Source: Aliiruegeria lutimaris (GTDB taxonomy: Bacteria > Pseudomonadota > Alphaproteobacteria > Rhodobacterales > Rhodobacteraceae). From it: a DNA stretch of 46,045 nt. Below, piece after piece: positions 34,432-42,538 of the stretch. The stretch spans positions 1-46,045 of the forward strand of contig NZ_FNEK01000037.1 in the NCBI RefSeq assembly GCF_900099935.1, given 5' to 3'. Each line of letters opens with the position of its first letter. Position 1 is the stretch's first letter. The position numbers were made by a program, and so were the translations under genes. Below the pieces are notes generated by a model. That model did no database searches, was not told the DNA's origin, and worked only from the letters and a program-made list of their open reading frames with translations.

Positions 34432-35553
34432 TTAATCAAGCCAGGCGAAGCGCGATTTCAGCAGCGCTTCGTCATATCCCTCCCGGGCGCGGCTGTCATG
34501 GACGATGCCGCCGCCGACATTGAGATCCACCCGCCCGTCGGACCAGCAGGTCAGGGTGCGGATGGCGACGTTGAACTCCATGCGGCCATCCGGCGCGACC
34601 CAGCCCACCGCACCGCAATAGACATTGCGGGCCATCTCTTCGAGCTTGCGCAACAGGGTCATGGCCATGATCTTGGGCGCGCCAGTCACCGAACCGCAGG
34701 GAAAGAGCGCCGCGAGGATTTCCGGCAGGCCCACCCCTTCGCGCAGCTGCGAAGTAATCCGCGACGTCATCTGGTGCACCGTGGCATAGCTCTCCACCGC
34801 GAACAGTTCCGGGACCTTGACGCTGCCGATCTCGGAGATGCGGCTGACATCGTTGCGCAGCAGGTCCACGATCATCAGGTTCTCGGCCTGGTTCTTTTCG
34901 GACGTCCGCAGCCATTCGGCATTGGCCGCGTCTTCCTCGGGCGTTGCGCCGCGCGGTGCCGTGCCCTTCATCGGTCGGGTCGTCAGCCGTCCCTCGGCAT
35001 CGCAGCGAAAGAACAGCTCGGGCGAGCGCGACAGGATCGCTGGCCCGCCCAGATCGACCAGCGCGCCGTGCCGGACCGGTTGGCGGACGCGAAGTTGCTG
35101 GTAAAGCGCCTCCAGATCGCCCCGATATTCCGAGCGCATCGGGAAGGTCAGGTTGCCCTGGTAGAGGTCCCCCGCCGCGATATGGGCCTGAAGCTGATCG
35201 AAGGCCTCCGAGTAACGCTCGAAACTCCACAGGGCTTCTGGCCGCTTCAGATCCGCTTGACCGGCTGCCTCCGCGTGCACCCAAGGCTCGACCGCATCAA
35301 AAACGCCGAACAGCAACAAGGGACAGTCGCGCAGTTCCGGCAAAAGCCAGCGCAGCTTGTGGCTGAATATGAAGCCCAGCTCGTAGGACGCGTAGCCAGC
35401 CAGCCATTTCCCGTCTTCCTGCGCCTGTTTCAACGCCTCCATCGCCCCGGAAACCTGCTTCGGCTGATCGGCACGGATCAGCTTGACCGGCGCGCGAAAG
35501 GCCGTGGGCGCGCCGAGCGGTCCGCAATCGAACAGGACCTGCAGCCGATCCAA
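34432..35553 (-). CDS. pabB: Aminodeoxychorismate synthase component I
   Basis: Makes 4-amino-4-deoxychorismate from chorismate for folate synthesis, with a glutaminase partner (PabA) that is not in this window. The 373-residue protein has the chorismate-binding motifs ILSRSPELFF, RPMKGTAPRG, ENLMIVDLLRNDVSR, FPCGSVTGAPKIMAM and GGGIVHDS. The start is the TTG at 35553; no suitable ATG lies between it and the conserved segments, and GAGG is about 10 bases upstream. It is 12 bp behind the Dabb gene in the same operon. Confidence 0.93.
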   Translation of the reverse strand: MDRLQVLFDCGPLGAPTAFRAPVKLIRADQPKQVSGAMEALKQAQEDGKWLAGYASYELGFIFSHKLRWLLPELRDCPLLLFGVFDAVEPWVHAEAAGQADLKRPEALWSFERYSEAFDQLQAHIAAGDLYQGNLTFPMRSEYRGDLEALYQQLRVRQPVRHGALVDLGGPAILSRSPELFFRCDAEGRLTTRPMKGTAPRGATPEEDAANAEWLRTSEKNQAENLMIVDLLRNDVSRISEIGSVKVPELFAVESYATVHQMTSRITSQLREGVGLPEILAALFPCGSVTGAPKIMAMTLLRKLEEMARNVYCGAVGWVAPDGRMEFNVAIRTLTCWSDGRVDLNVGGGIVHDSRAREGYDEALLKSRFAWLD

Positions 35554-35565
35554 GTCGCGGCCGCC

Positions 35566-35859
35566 TCAGAAATCCGCGGCGATGCGAAGCTCACGCAGCG
35601 GGCGGACGATATCGATGGATTCCTGGTAGATCGGGTGCGCCTTGTAGGCGGCGAGCGCTTCTTCGCTCTCGAATTCCGCGTAGACGATCACATCGACATC
35701 ATCCGACAGCGCATCCTTGCGCCGGTTATGGCTGACGTCGAAATTCTGCGAATGCGGGATGTTTCCCAGCCGCGACAACCCCTCTACGATTGTCGGAACA
35801 TCTTTCTTGTCCCTGGCGCTGAAGAAAACGACATGCCTGATGAAGGGTCTGGAGCTCAT
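35566..35859 (-). CDS. Dabb family stress-responsive alpha/beta-barrel protein
   Basis: Small 97-residue protein of the Dabb fold (ferredoxin-like dimeric barrel), seen in FIRHVVFFSARDKKDVPTIVEGL, the FDVSHNRR region, and DVIVYAEFESEEALAAYKAHPIYQE. Members include aromatic-degradation and stress proteins; the role here is unknown. AGGTGA lies six to seven bases before ATG 35859. It is the first gene of a likely operon with pabB. Confidence 0.85.
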   Translation of the reverse strand: MSSRPFIRHVVFFSARDKKDVPTIVEGLSRLGNIPHSQNFDVSHNRRKDALSDDVDVIVYAEFESEEALAAYKAHPIYQESIDIVRPLRELRIAADF

Positions 35860-36123
35860 TGGATCACCTATGCGCGGCGCGTGCAGAAACGACCCGCGGG
35901 CGATAGAACACCGCAGGCGCTTGTGCAAGTTGGTTTCTCAGTGGGTTGCCGGATCCCCGGCCCATCCGTGCGCGGTCGCCAGACGCGGGAAATCCGCCGG
36001 TACCGAAGGGAAGCTGTGGCCATTTTGACGCTTCGGCGCTAACACCGCTTGCGTGGGCCAGCGCTGCACCGCTACGCCGATTGAAGAACCATTTACGCTA
36101 TTCTGACCCAGGAAAAACATCTC

Positions 36124-37086
36124 ATGCACCATCCCCCCGAATTTCACGACCGTATGCTCTCGCTTGCCCTGGCCCGTGTTTCCGAAGCGGCCGCCATGGC
36201 CTCGGCGCACCTGATCGGCCACGGCGACGAGAAAGCCGCGGACCAGGCAGCCGTGAACGCCATGCGCAGCGAGCTCAACAAGCTCGAGATCCGGGGCGTG
36301 GTGGTGATCGGCGAAGGTGAGCGGGACGAAGCTCCCATGCTCTATATCGGCGAGGAAGTGGGCGATGGCGAAGGCCCCGAGGTGGACATCGCGCTCGATC
36401 CACTCGAAGGCACCACGCTGACCGCGCTCGACATGCCCAATGCGCTGACCGTCGTCGCCATGGGCCCCCGCGGCTCCATGCTGCACGCGCCGGACGTCTA
36501 CATGGACAAGCTGGCGATCGGACCGGGTTATCCGCAGGACGTCGTGACGCTGAAAATGACGCCCACCGAGCGCGTTCACGCGCTGGCCAAGGCCAAGGGC
36601 TGCGAGCCCAACGCCATCAACGTGTGCATCCTGCTTCGGGATCGCCACGAGGAGCTGATCGCCGAGGTCCGCGCCACCGGCGCCGCGATCCGCCTGATTA
36701 CCGATGGCGACGTGGCCGGCGTCATGCACTGCGCCGAGCCGCACAAGACCGGAATCGACATGTATATGGGATCTGGTGGGGCACCCGAGGGCGTTCTGGC
36801 CGCGGCGGCGCTCAAATGCATGGGCGGCCAGATGTATGGCCGACTCACCTTCCGCAACGAGGACGAGGTCGCCCGCGCCCACAAGGCCGGCATCGAGGAT
36901 CTCGACAAGATCTACAACCGGGACGAGATGGTAACGCGCGACGTGATCTTTGCCGCCACCGGCGTGACTGACGGCAACCTGCTGCCGGGAGTGAAGCGCG
37001 AGCCGCACCGGTTCACCTGCGAAACCCTGCTGATGCGTTCCAAGACGGGCTCCGTCCGCCGCATCACCTACTCCAACCCGGTCTGA
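36124..37086 (+). CDS. glpX: Class II fructose-1,6-bisphosphatase GlpX
   Basis: Hydrolyses fructose-1,6-bisphosphate for gluconeogenesis or carbon fixation. The 320-residue protein has the GlpX motifs VVIGEGERDEAPMLYIGEEVG, DIALDPLEGTTLTA (metal and substrate site) and LITDGDVAGVM, and a typical C-terminus. It starts at ATG 36124. The ribosome binding site (AGGAAA) is a little far. recJ begins six bases after its stop, so the two are cotranscribed. Confidence 0.96.
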   Translation: MHHPPEFHDRMLSLALARVSEAAAMASAHLIGHGDEKAADQAAVNAMRSELNKLEIRGVVVIGEGERDEAPMLYIGEEVGDGEGPEVDIALDPLEGTTLTALDMPNALTVVAMGPRGSMLHAPDVYMDKLAIGPGYPQDVVTLKMTPTERVHALAKAKGCEPNAINVCILLRDRHEELIAEVRATGAAIRLITDGDVAGVMHCAEPHKTGIDMYMGSGGAPEGVLAAAALKCMGGQMYGRLTFRNEDEVARAHKAGIEDLDKIYNRDEMVTRDVIFAATGVTDGNLLPGVKREPHRFTCETLLMRSKTGSVRRITYSNPV

Positions 37087-37092
37087 TCCGGG

Positions 37093-38844
37093 ATGGCGGC
37101 GTTCCTCGGGGTCGAGCAATCGCTCACCGGCCGGACATGGGTCGGACCGTCCATCGAACAGGAACGCCGCGCCGAAGCCATGGCGCAGGCGACCCGGCTT
37201 CCCGGGCCGCTGTGCCACACGCTGGTGCGCAGGGGCATTACCGCCGAGGAGGCTGCGGGCTTCCTTGAGCCGACCCTGCGCGACCTGCTGCCCGACCCGC
37301 TCTCGCTCAAGGACATGGAACCCGCCGCCACGCGCGTGTTGCGCGCCGCCGAGCGCGGCGAGCGCATTGCCATTTTCGCCGATTACGACGTGGATGGCGG
37401 ATCGTCGGCGGCGCTGCTGATCTCCTGGCTGCGCGACATGGGCCGGCCGGCCACGCTTTATATTCCCGACCGCATCGACGAGGGCTATGGCCCCAACCCG
37501 CCCGCCATGAGCCGCCTTGCCGCGGCCCATGACCTGATCGTCTGCGTCGATTGCGGCACTCTCTCGCACGAGGCGCTTGCCGCCGCCAAGGGCGCGGATG
37601 TCATCGTGCTCGACCACCATCTTGGCGGCGAGACTCTGCCCGCTGCCCTCGCCGTAGTGAACCCGAACCGGCAGGATGAGAGCGGCGATCTGGCCCATCT
37701 CTGTGCCGCTGGCGTGGTCTTCCTGCTGCTTGTGGAGGTAAACCGGCAGCTGCGTTCCAAAGGCGCCACCGGGCCGGACCTCATGGCGCTGCTGGACCTC
37801 GTGGCGCTGGCCACCGTCGCCGACGTGGCCCCTCTGATCGGGGTCAATCGCGCGCTGGTGCGCACCGGGCTCAAGGTCATGGCGCAGCGCAACCGCGTCG
37901 GCCTGCGGGCGCTGGCCGATGTGGCCAGTCTCAACGAGGCGCCCCGCGCCTATCATCTCGGCTACCTGCTCGGCCCGCGCATCAATGCCGGCGGCCGCAT
38001 CGGCAAGGCCGATCTCGGCGCCCGCCTGCTGGCGACGGTCGAACCCGCCGAGGCACAGGCACTGGCCGAGCAGCTCGACCGCCTGAACCGCGAGCGGCGC
38101 GAGATCGAACAGCGGGTCACCGAGGAGGCGATGGAACAGGCCGAGGCGCGCGGCCTCGACGGCGCGCTCGTCTGGGCCGCGGGCGAAGGCTGGCATCCGG
38201 GCGTGGTAGGCATCGTCGCCTCTCGCTTGAAAGAGGCCACCAACCGCCCTTCCGTCGTGATCGGGCTGTCGGATGGCGAGGGTAAGGGTTCGGGCCGGTC
38301 GGTCTCGGGCATCGATCTCGGCGCCTCGATCCAGCGTGTGGCGCAGGAGGGGTTGCTGATCAAGGGCGGCGGCCACAAGATGGCGGCTGGTTTGACCGTT
38401 GCCGAGGACAAGCTGGACGCCACCATGGAGCGGCTGAGCGAGCTTCTGGCCCGGCAAGGCGCCGATGCCGGCGGCCCGCGTGACCTCAAGGTGGATTCGC
38501 TCCTGATGCCGGGCGCCGCGAGCGTCGAGTTGATCGAGAAGCTCGAAACTGCCGGCCCTTTCGGCGCCTCTGCCCCTGCCCCGCGCTTCGTACTGCCCGA
38601 CATGGCGATCCGCTTTGCCAAGAGGGTCGGCGAAAACCACCTGAAGGTCAGTTTCGGCGACGGGCTGGGCGCCCATATGGACGCGATCGCCTTCGGCGCC
38701 TATGACACGCCGCTCGGCCCACGGCTGGAACAGAATGGCGGCGCGCGGTTCCACCTTGCTGGCCGGCTGGAAGTTAACGAATGGAACGGCCGCCGCTCCC
38801 CGCAGCTCCGGCTGGAAGACGCCGCCGAGGCTTCCGGCGGCTGA
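37093..38844 (+). CDS. recJ: Single-stranded-DNA-specific exonuclease RecJ
   Basis: 5'-3' single-strand exonuclease of recombination and mismatch repair. The 583-residue protein has the DHH-family motifs DYDVDG (from Asp97) and DHH (Asp174-His176) with the CVDCGTLSHEAL segment. The DHHA1 domain (GRSVSGIDLG ... GGGHKMAAGL) follows, and then a C-terminal OB-like domain. It lies directly behind glpX. Confidence 0.96.
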   Translation: MAAFLGVEQSLTGRTWVGPSIEQERRAEAMAQATRLPGPLCHTLVRRGITAEEAAGFLEPTLRDLLPDPLSLKDMEPAATRVLRAAERGERIAIFADYDVDGGSSAALLISWLRDMGRPATLYIPDRIDEGYGPNPPAMSRLAAAHDLIVCVDCGTLSHEALAAAKGADVIVLDHHLGGETLPAALAVVNPNRQDESGDLAHLCAAGVVFLLLVEVNRQLRSKGATGPDLMALLDLVALATVADVAPLIGVNRALVRTGLKVMAQRNRVGLRALADVASLNEAPRAYHLGYLLGPRINAGGRIGKADLGARLLATVEPAEAQALAEQLDRLNRERREIEQRVTEEAMEQAEARGLDGALVWAAGEGWHPGVVGIVASRLKEATNRPSVVIGLSDGEGKGSGRSVSGIDLGASIQRVAQEGLLIKGGGHKMAAGLTVAEDKLDATMERLSELLARQGADAGGPRDLKVDSLLMPGAASVELIEKLETAGPFGASAPAPRFVLPDMAIRFAKRVGENHLKVSFGDGLGAHMDAIAFGAYDTPLGPRLEQNGGARFHLAGRLEVNEWNGRRSPQLRLEDAAEASGG

Positions 38845-38938
38845 CGAAAACCCCGCTTGGAAATAATCCATCCCCGAAGCGAAAAACCGCTTGCGCGCCC
38901 CTGCGCCGTTTCCTAAATAGCGCCTCACCGATGAGCAT

Positions 38939-39013
38939 GGTCCGTTCGTCTATCGGTTAGGACGCCAGGTTTTCAACCTGGAAAGAGGGGTTCGATTCCC
39001 CTACGGACTGCCA
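38939..39013 (+). tRNA. tRNA-Glu (anticodon TTC)
   Basis: A 75-base cloverleaf. The acceptor arm is GGTCCGT paired with ACGGACT (first pair G-T wobble), followed by the discriminator G and an encoded CCA. The D-arm region is GTCTATCGGTTAGGAC. The anticodon stem is CCAGG/CCTGG with loop TTTTCAA, giving anticodon TTC. The T-arm is AGGGG TTCGATT CCCCT. It marks the boundary between the housekeeping block and an accessory region. Confidence 0.97.
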
Positions 39014-39016
39014 TTT

Positions 39017-39040
39017 GGCACCAAAAGAGTGCCGCATTTT
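39017..39040 (+). terminator. Likely terminator behind tRNA-Glu
   Basis: GGCAC-N7-GTGCC followed by GCATTTT, three bases after the CCA end. A short stem with a modest T-run, consistent with termination of the tRNA transcript. Confidence 0.5.
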
Positions 39041-39101
39041 GCCCATAACACACTGATATTACTGCTTTTAATCTTTCGATCTCACTTGAGACGTAAGGTG
39101 T

Positions 39102-39118
39102 TTTGTCAGTTTTTTGCC
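39102..39118 (+). repeat. 17-bp direct repeat, left copy
   Basis: TTTGTCAGTTTTTTGCC, identical to 40244-40260. It lies at the left edge of the truncated zeta-toxin gene, 88 bases after the tRNA-Glu end. The pair bounds a 1.1-kb foreign segment and may be a pair of attachment-site cores (attL/attR). Confidence 0.75.
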
Positions 39119-39954
39119 CGAGGGCACCGAAACTTTCATCGCCACGTTGGCGCGCCGTTACCGGGTGATAGACGAGGGCTGGGCGACGACGCCGCAGGGA
39201 TATTTCGATCAGAAATTGGTGGTTGTCTTTGACGACGGCACGCTTGGCGAGTTCCAATTCTGGCCGCCGGGGATGCTCGAGGCCAAGGGAAAACGCGGCG
39301 GCCACAAGCTCTATGAGATTGCGCGGGGTCCAGCGTCAACGCCGGAGCAGGTAGCAGACGCCGAGGCGAAGATGATTGCGCTTTACGGCGAAGTCGAGGA
39401 CGCCAAGTCGCTCGCCTGGCGGGAACTCGATCTCGAGCCGGAGCCCTTGCAGCCCGGCGGGCGCGAGGCTACATTGCTTTTGGGCTCGCCCGCGGCCGGC
39501 AAGTCCACGATCGCAAACGAGATCGCAGTCGCCCGCGGCGCCGCAATCCTAGACAGCGACGAGATCAAGAAAACGATCCCTGAATTTGACGGGGGGATCG
39601 GCGCCGGCGCGGTCCATGAGGAAAGCTCGGATCTCGCGAAGCTGGTTGAGGCCGAATTGCTCGCCGGCGGCTACAATGTCGTTATCCCGAAAGTGGGCGG
39701 CTCGGCCGCGTCGATCGAGAAACTGGCCGGCCGGTTGCGCGCGGCCGGCTACGAGATCCGGCTCGTGAATATGGCCGTGACGAGCGAGAACGCTTACAAG
39801 CGAATGATCGGGCGCTATGTGAGTTCTGGCCGGATTATCCCGCCGGCCTATGTGGACGCGATCGGCGACAAGCCGTCATCCGTGTTCCGCGAGTTGAAAG
39901 AGAAGGGGCTTTTTGATGGTTACGCGGAAATCGACAACAACGGAGGGAAGCACG

Positions 39955-40137
39955 ATGCAAAACCCGTCTCAGAGCTCGAAGGGGTCAACCCCCTCGAAGG
40001 AAGCCGCTTTGACCCCGGAAGAGAAGTTGACGCAGATCTATCTCCGGGTGGACGAGAACGAGGGCAAGGAAATGACCCCGTCGCACAAGAAAATTCTGGC
40101 GAAGCTTCGGGCGGAGCGAGGGCAGAAAACGCACTGA
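39955..40137 (+). CDS. Small protein nested in the zeta-toxin frame, unknown function
   Basis: A 60-residue basic protein encoded in a different frame from the zeta-toxin fragment. ATG 39955 has a perfect GGAGG eight bases upstream, stronger evidence for expression than the host frame's own start. The composition is protein-like (LTPEEKLTQIYLRVDENEG, then SHKKILAKLRAERGQ), with a charged helical C-terminus. I recognise no family. Position at the 3' end of a zeta-type kinase makes an antitoxin or accessory role possible, but that is speculation. An in-frame ATG at 39913 would extend it by 14 residues. Confidence 0.6.
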   Translation: MQNPSQSSKGSTPSKEAALTPEEKLTQIYLRVDENEGKEMTPSHKKILAKLRAERGQKTH

Positions 40138-40243
40138 CGGAAGAGACTGGCGCCGGCGAGCAGGTGCTCATGGCCGGTGTCGCGCCCGTCACGCTGCGCG
40201 ATCGGCTCGAGGCGCAGGCAGACGCGCGAACGCCCTGTCCATC

Positions 40244-40260
40244 TTTGTCAGTTTTTTGCC
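40244..40260 (+). repeat. 17-bp direct repeat, right copy
   Basis: TTTGTCAGTTTTTTGCC, identical to 39102-39118, at the point where the zeta-toxin-like sequence ends. The bases flanking the two copies differ on both sides, so the repeat boundary is exact. Confidence 0.75.
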
Positions 40261-40299
40261 AATTGCCCCTGCAAAAGGGTGCATATTGGGGACACCTTC

Positions 40300-40367
40300 A
40301 CACACCTTTCGGTGTACACTCTCCTTTCTAAGCCCTTGTTTTTAAAGGACCGTGACACACCTTTCGG
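40300..40367 (+). promoter_or_regulatory. Paired 13-bp direct repeats upstream of the SGNH hydrolase
   Basis: ACACACCTTTCGG occurs at 40300-40312 and again at 40355-40367, 55 bases apart, ending 30 bases before the SGNH hydrolase start. The first copy overlaps a small palindrome (ACACC-TTTC-GGTGT). They could be tandem binding sites for a regulator, since the spacing is near five helical turns. The role is inferred. Confidence 0.4.
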
Positions 40368-40397
40368 CATTCCCCTACGAAATCGGAGAAGTATGAA

Positions 40398-41177
40398 ATG
40401 CGTAAGCTTCTGATTGCGTCGCTTGCCCTGTTCGGCCTGTTCGGCCAGGCAGCCCCGGTGATTTCCGAGGAGGTCGCCGCCGCCGCACCCAATGCCGCCT
40501 TCGTCGGCGATGCCAAGGTCGTGGCGATCTACGGAAACTCCTACACGCACTACAACAACAACCTGAACACGCGCCTGCGTGACCTGACCCGCTCCCTTCT
40601 GCCCAACAATGCGAAGGGCTACAGCTATCGCGGCCTGAGCATTTCCAGTGCCCGCCTCGGCTGGCACTTGCCCAATCTCCGGTTCCAGAACGAGCAAAAG
40701 CACTGGGACGCGGTGATCTTCCAGGGCAATTCCATAGAACAGATCCACCAAAAACCCGAGGCGCGCGCCTATTTCACGGAATCGGCAACCGAGATGGCAC
40801 GGATCGCGCACGACGCCGGTTCGAGCGTGGTCTATTTCATGACCTGGGCCCGCAAGGCCAATCCCGAACAGACCGAGGCGCTGGCCAGGGCTTATGTCGA
40901 GATCGCCGAGAAGACAGGAGGATATGTTGCGCCCGTCGGGCTGGCTTTCGCGCGGGCGATGCAGGAGCATCCGGAGATCGAACTCTATTTCGTCGACGGC
41001 AAGCATCCCTCGCTGGAAGGCACCTATCTTGCAGCCTGCGTCTTCTTCGCGACGCTTTACATCCAGTCGCCTGTCGGAGGCGACGTTCCGATCGGTTCGG
41101 ACATGTCCAAGGAGACGGCCGCAAAACTCCAGGCCATCGCCTGGGAGACGGTTCAGGCCTTCCGGAATACACTGTGA
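40398..41177 (+). CDS. Secreted SGNH/GDSL-type hydrolase
   Basis: Exported esterase-like protein of 259 residues with a signal peptide (MRKLLIASLALFGLFGQAAP...). Block I is AIYGNSYT with catalytic Ser48. Block III-like VIFQGNS follows. Block V is VDGKHPS with Asp200 and His203, giving the SGNH triad spacing. The substrate is not evident; relatives deacylate carbohydrates or lipids. GGAG lies nine bases before the ATG. It sits just right of the mobile remnant and is followed by a 13-bp hairpin. Confidence 0.82.
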   Translation: MRKLLIASLALFGLFGQAAPVISEEVAAAAPNAAFVGDAKVVAIYGNSYTHYNNNLNTRLRDLTRSLLPNNAKGYSYRGLSISSARLGWHLPNLRFQNEQKHWDAVIFQGNSIEQIHQKPEARAYFTESATEMARIAHDAGSSVVYFMTWARKANPEQTEALARAYVEIAEKTGGYVAPVGLAFARAMQEHPEIELYFVDGKHPSLEGTYLAACVFFATLYIQSPVGGDVPIGSDMSKETAAKLQAIAWETVQAFRNTL

Positions 41178-41183
41178 TCTGCA

Positions 41184-41215
41184 CGTGCCGGCGCTCTCGC
41201 GGGAGCGTCGGCACG
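41184..41215 (+). terminator. 13-bp hairpin after the SGNH hydrolase
   Basis: CGTGCCGGCGCTC (41184-41196) pairs with GAGCGTCGGCACG (41203-41215) with one G-T wobble and a six-base loop, seven bases behind the stop codon. No T-run follows; a terminator or transcript-stabilising structure. Confidence 0.45.
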
Positions 41216-41341
41216 CCAGTGAAAACCCGACCTCCGCGCCCGCAGTTCCGCGACGCCCGCCCCGTTCGGTTTCGAACCGGGAGTCCGAGACACCTGGCAG
41301 ATGCTACTGCCCCCTGCCAACAGATGCCAAGGCGGCGCTCG

Positions 41342-41818
41342 CTACCCGGCAAGCATCGTTTCGAGGACGCGGACGATCATGGCGTGATCGTCCTCCGAGG
41401 CGAGCCCTGAGACGGTGACGGCCCCGACAACGCCTGTGCCGGCCACGCGGATCGGAAAACTGCCGCCATGCGCGGCATAGTCCATCGGGTCCAGCCCAAG
41501 ATCGGCCCCGACCGTCTTTTCCGCGGCAGCGAACTGAAGACCGACCAGCATCGAGGCGCGATGTTTGCGCAGCACAACGTTGCTCTTGCGCCGCGCCCAG
41601 TGGTCATTGTCCGGCGCGCTCCCGGGCAAGGCGGCGTGAAAGAGCGTGCGGTCCGGTGTGCGAATGTCGACCACCACCGGGGCCGCCATTGTCCGCGCCT
41701 CTGAGACGAGCGCCAACCCGAGCGCAATGGCGGTTTCCTCGTCGAAATGGGAAAAGACGAGGGCGTCTTCCTGCTGCGCGATCTCGGCTGCGGTCGGCAT
41801 CGGAGATGTAGCGTTCAT
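41342..41818 (-). CDS. UPF0303 / GlcG-HbpS-like heme-degrading domain protein
   Basis: Cytoplasmic protein of 158 residues of the GlcG/HbpS-like fold (UPF0303 group). Typical segments are FSHFDEETAIALGLALVSEA, PVVVDIRTPDRTLFHAALPG, DNDHWARRKSNVVLRKHRAS and the C-terminal HGGSFPIRVAGTGVVGAVTVSGLASEDDH. Family members are annotated as heme-degrading, but biochemical proof is limited. AAGGAA precedes the ATG by about nine bases. Confidence 0.85.
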   Translation of the reverse strand: MNATSPMPTAAEIAQQEDALVFSHFDEETAIALGLALVSEARTMAAPVVVDIRTPDRTLFHAALPGSAPDNDHWARRKSNVVLRKHRASMLVGLQFAAAEKTVGADLGLDPMDYAAHGGSFPIRVAGTGVVGAVTVSGLASEDDHAMIVRVLETMLAG

Positions 41819-42538
41819 TGTCGGCTTTCCTTTTCAATTCTCGCACAGGATCGCCGAGCTTTCATGGAATGGAAAGCGTCGAGAATGGTGTTTTCGGCAG
41901 TTCAAGAACGACGGAGCAAAGGAACCTTTAACAATAGAACGGCGTACGGCATGCGTCCGCCGGTTCCCGAGACTCAAAATGGATTTGGCCCGTGGAAATG
42001 GGGGCCGGACAATTTCGAGAGCACTGAGACAGACAGAGTACCATCTCGTGACTTCAAAGCTTTTTGCACCGCGCACGACTACAGCGACTGAAAAACTCGC
42101 CGCGAGCGCCGGCCTAATCCGCAAGCGTTTCAGTTCGCAGAAATCATCTTTCCGGTATGGGGACGTGCTTTGTCAGCCAACGCCCAACAAGATGGCCTGC
42201 TCTTTCCAGTCCGCCGAAATATCATGCGCCAGGCACCAATCAGTTGTCAGAAACGCCGGCTGACGCCCCTCGACGACCAGTCGTGCAGGCTATCGCGATC
42301 TTGAGCGGATTTTCTGCAAGGCGTGGTACGGGAACCCCGAATGTTGAGGCGCCGGCACCGGATCGCACAGGGAAGAGAAGCACCGCGACCAAAGAACATT
42401 TCCGACGGTTCTCGAACCAATCCCTACAGCCCTAATTCGAAGACAGGCTTCAATCTGGCCGTCCATTGCCCAGGTATCTCGAGGATCGCAGACTGGCAGT
42501 CGTCGGCCCTCTCCGAATGTGGTGGATTCGCAAACGCA
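41819..42538. other. 720-bp region without a recognisable gene
   Basis: Both strands contain only short frames with poor composition and no ribosome binding sites. GC content is visibly lower than in flanking genes in places. It may be decayed mobile or accessory sequence, as expected in this tRNA-proximal region. I see no tRNA or clear repeat in it. Confidence 0.55.

Larger units (their letters stand above)
39114..40331 (+). pseudogene. Truncated phage-type polyvalent protein with zeta-toxin kinase domain
   Basis: An open frame of 405 codons with no proper ATG start: it can begin only at TTG 39114, inside the left 17-bp repeat. The first 70 residues (KLVVVFDDGTLGEFQFWPP ... GGHKLYE) resemble the end of a RelA/SpoT-like nucleotidyltransferase domain of phage polyvalent proteins. 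A zeta-toxin-like P-loop kinase follows (Walker A LLLGSPAAGKST; ILDSDEIKKTIPE; LAGGYNVVIPKVGG). A tail ending in APVTLRDRLEAQ resembles the C-termini of such proteins. Native-looking sequence stops at the right 17-bp repeat (40244); what follows is host sequence read through. So both ends are cut at the repeats. The RelA/SpoT likeness is inference. Confidence 0.7.

Noticed and set aside
35938-38928. A 996-codon minus-strand frame over glpX and recJ
   Set aside because: Mirror of two well-supported plus-strand genes; no recognisable motif.
39013-40260. Search for a duplicated tRNA-Glu 3' end as a classical attachment site
   Set aside because: The T-arm/acceptor sequence of the tRNA is not repeated downstream in this window, so standard integration into the tRNA itself is not supported here; only the 17-bp repeats are.
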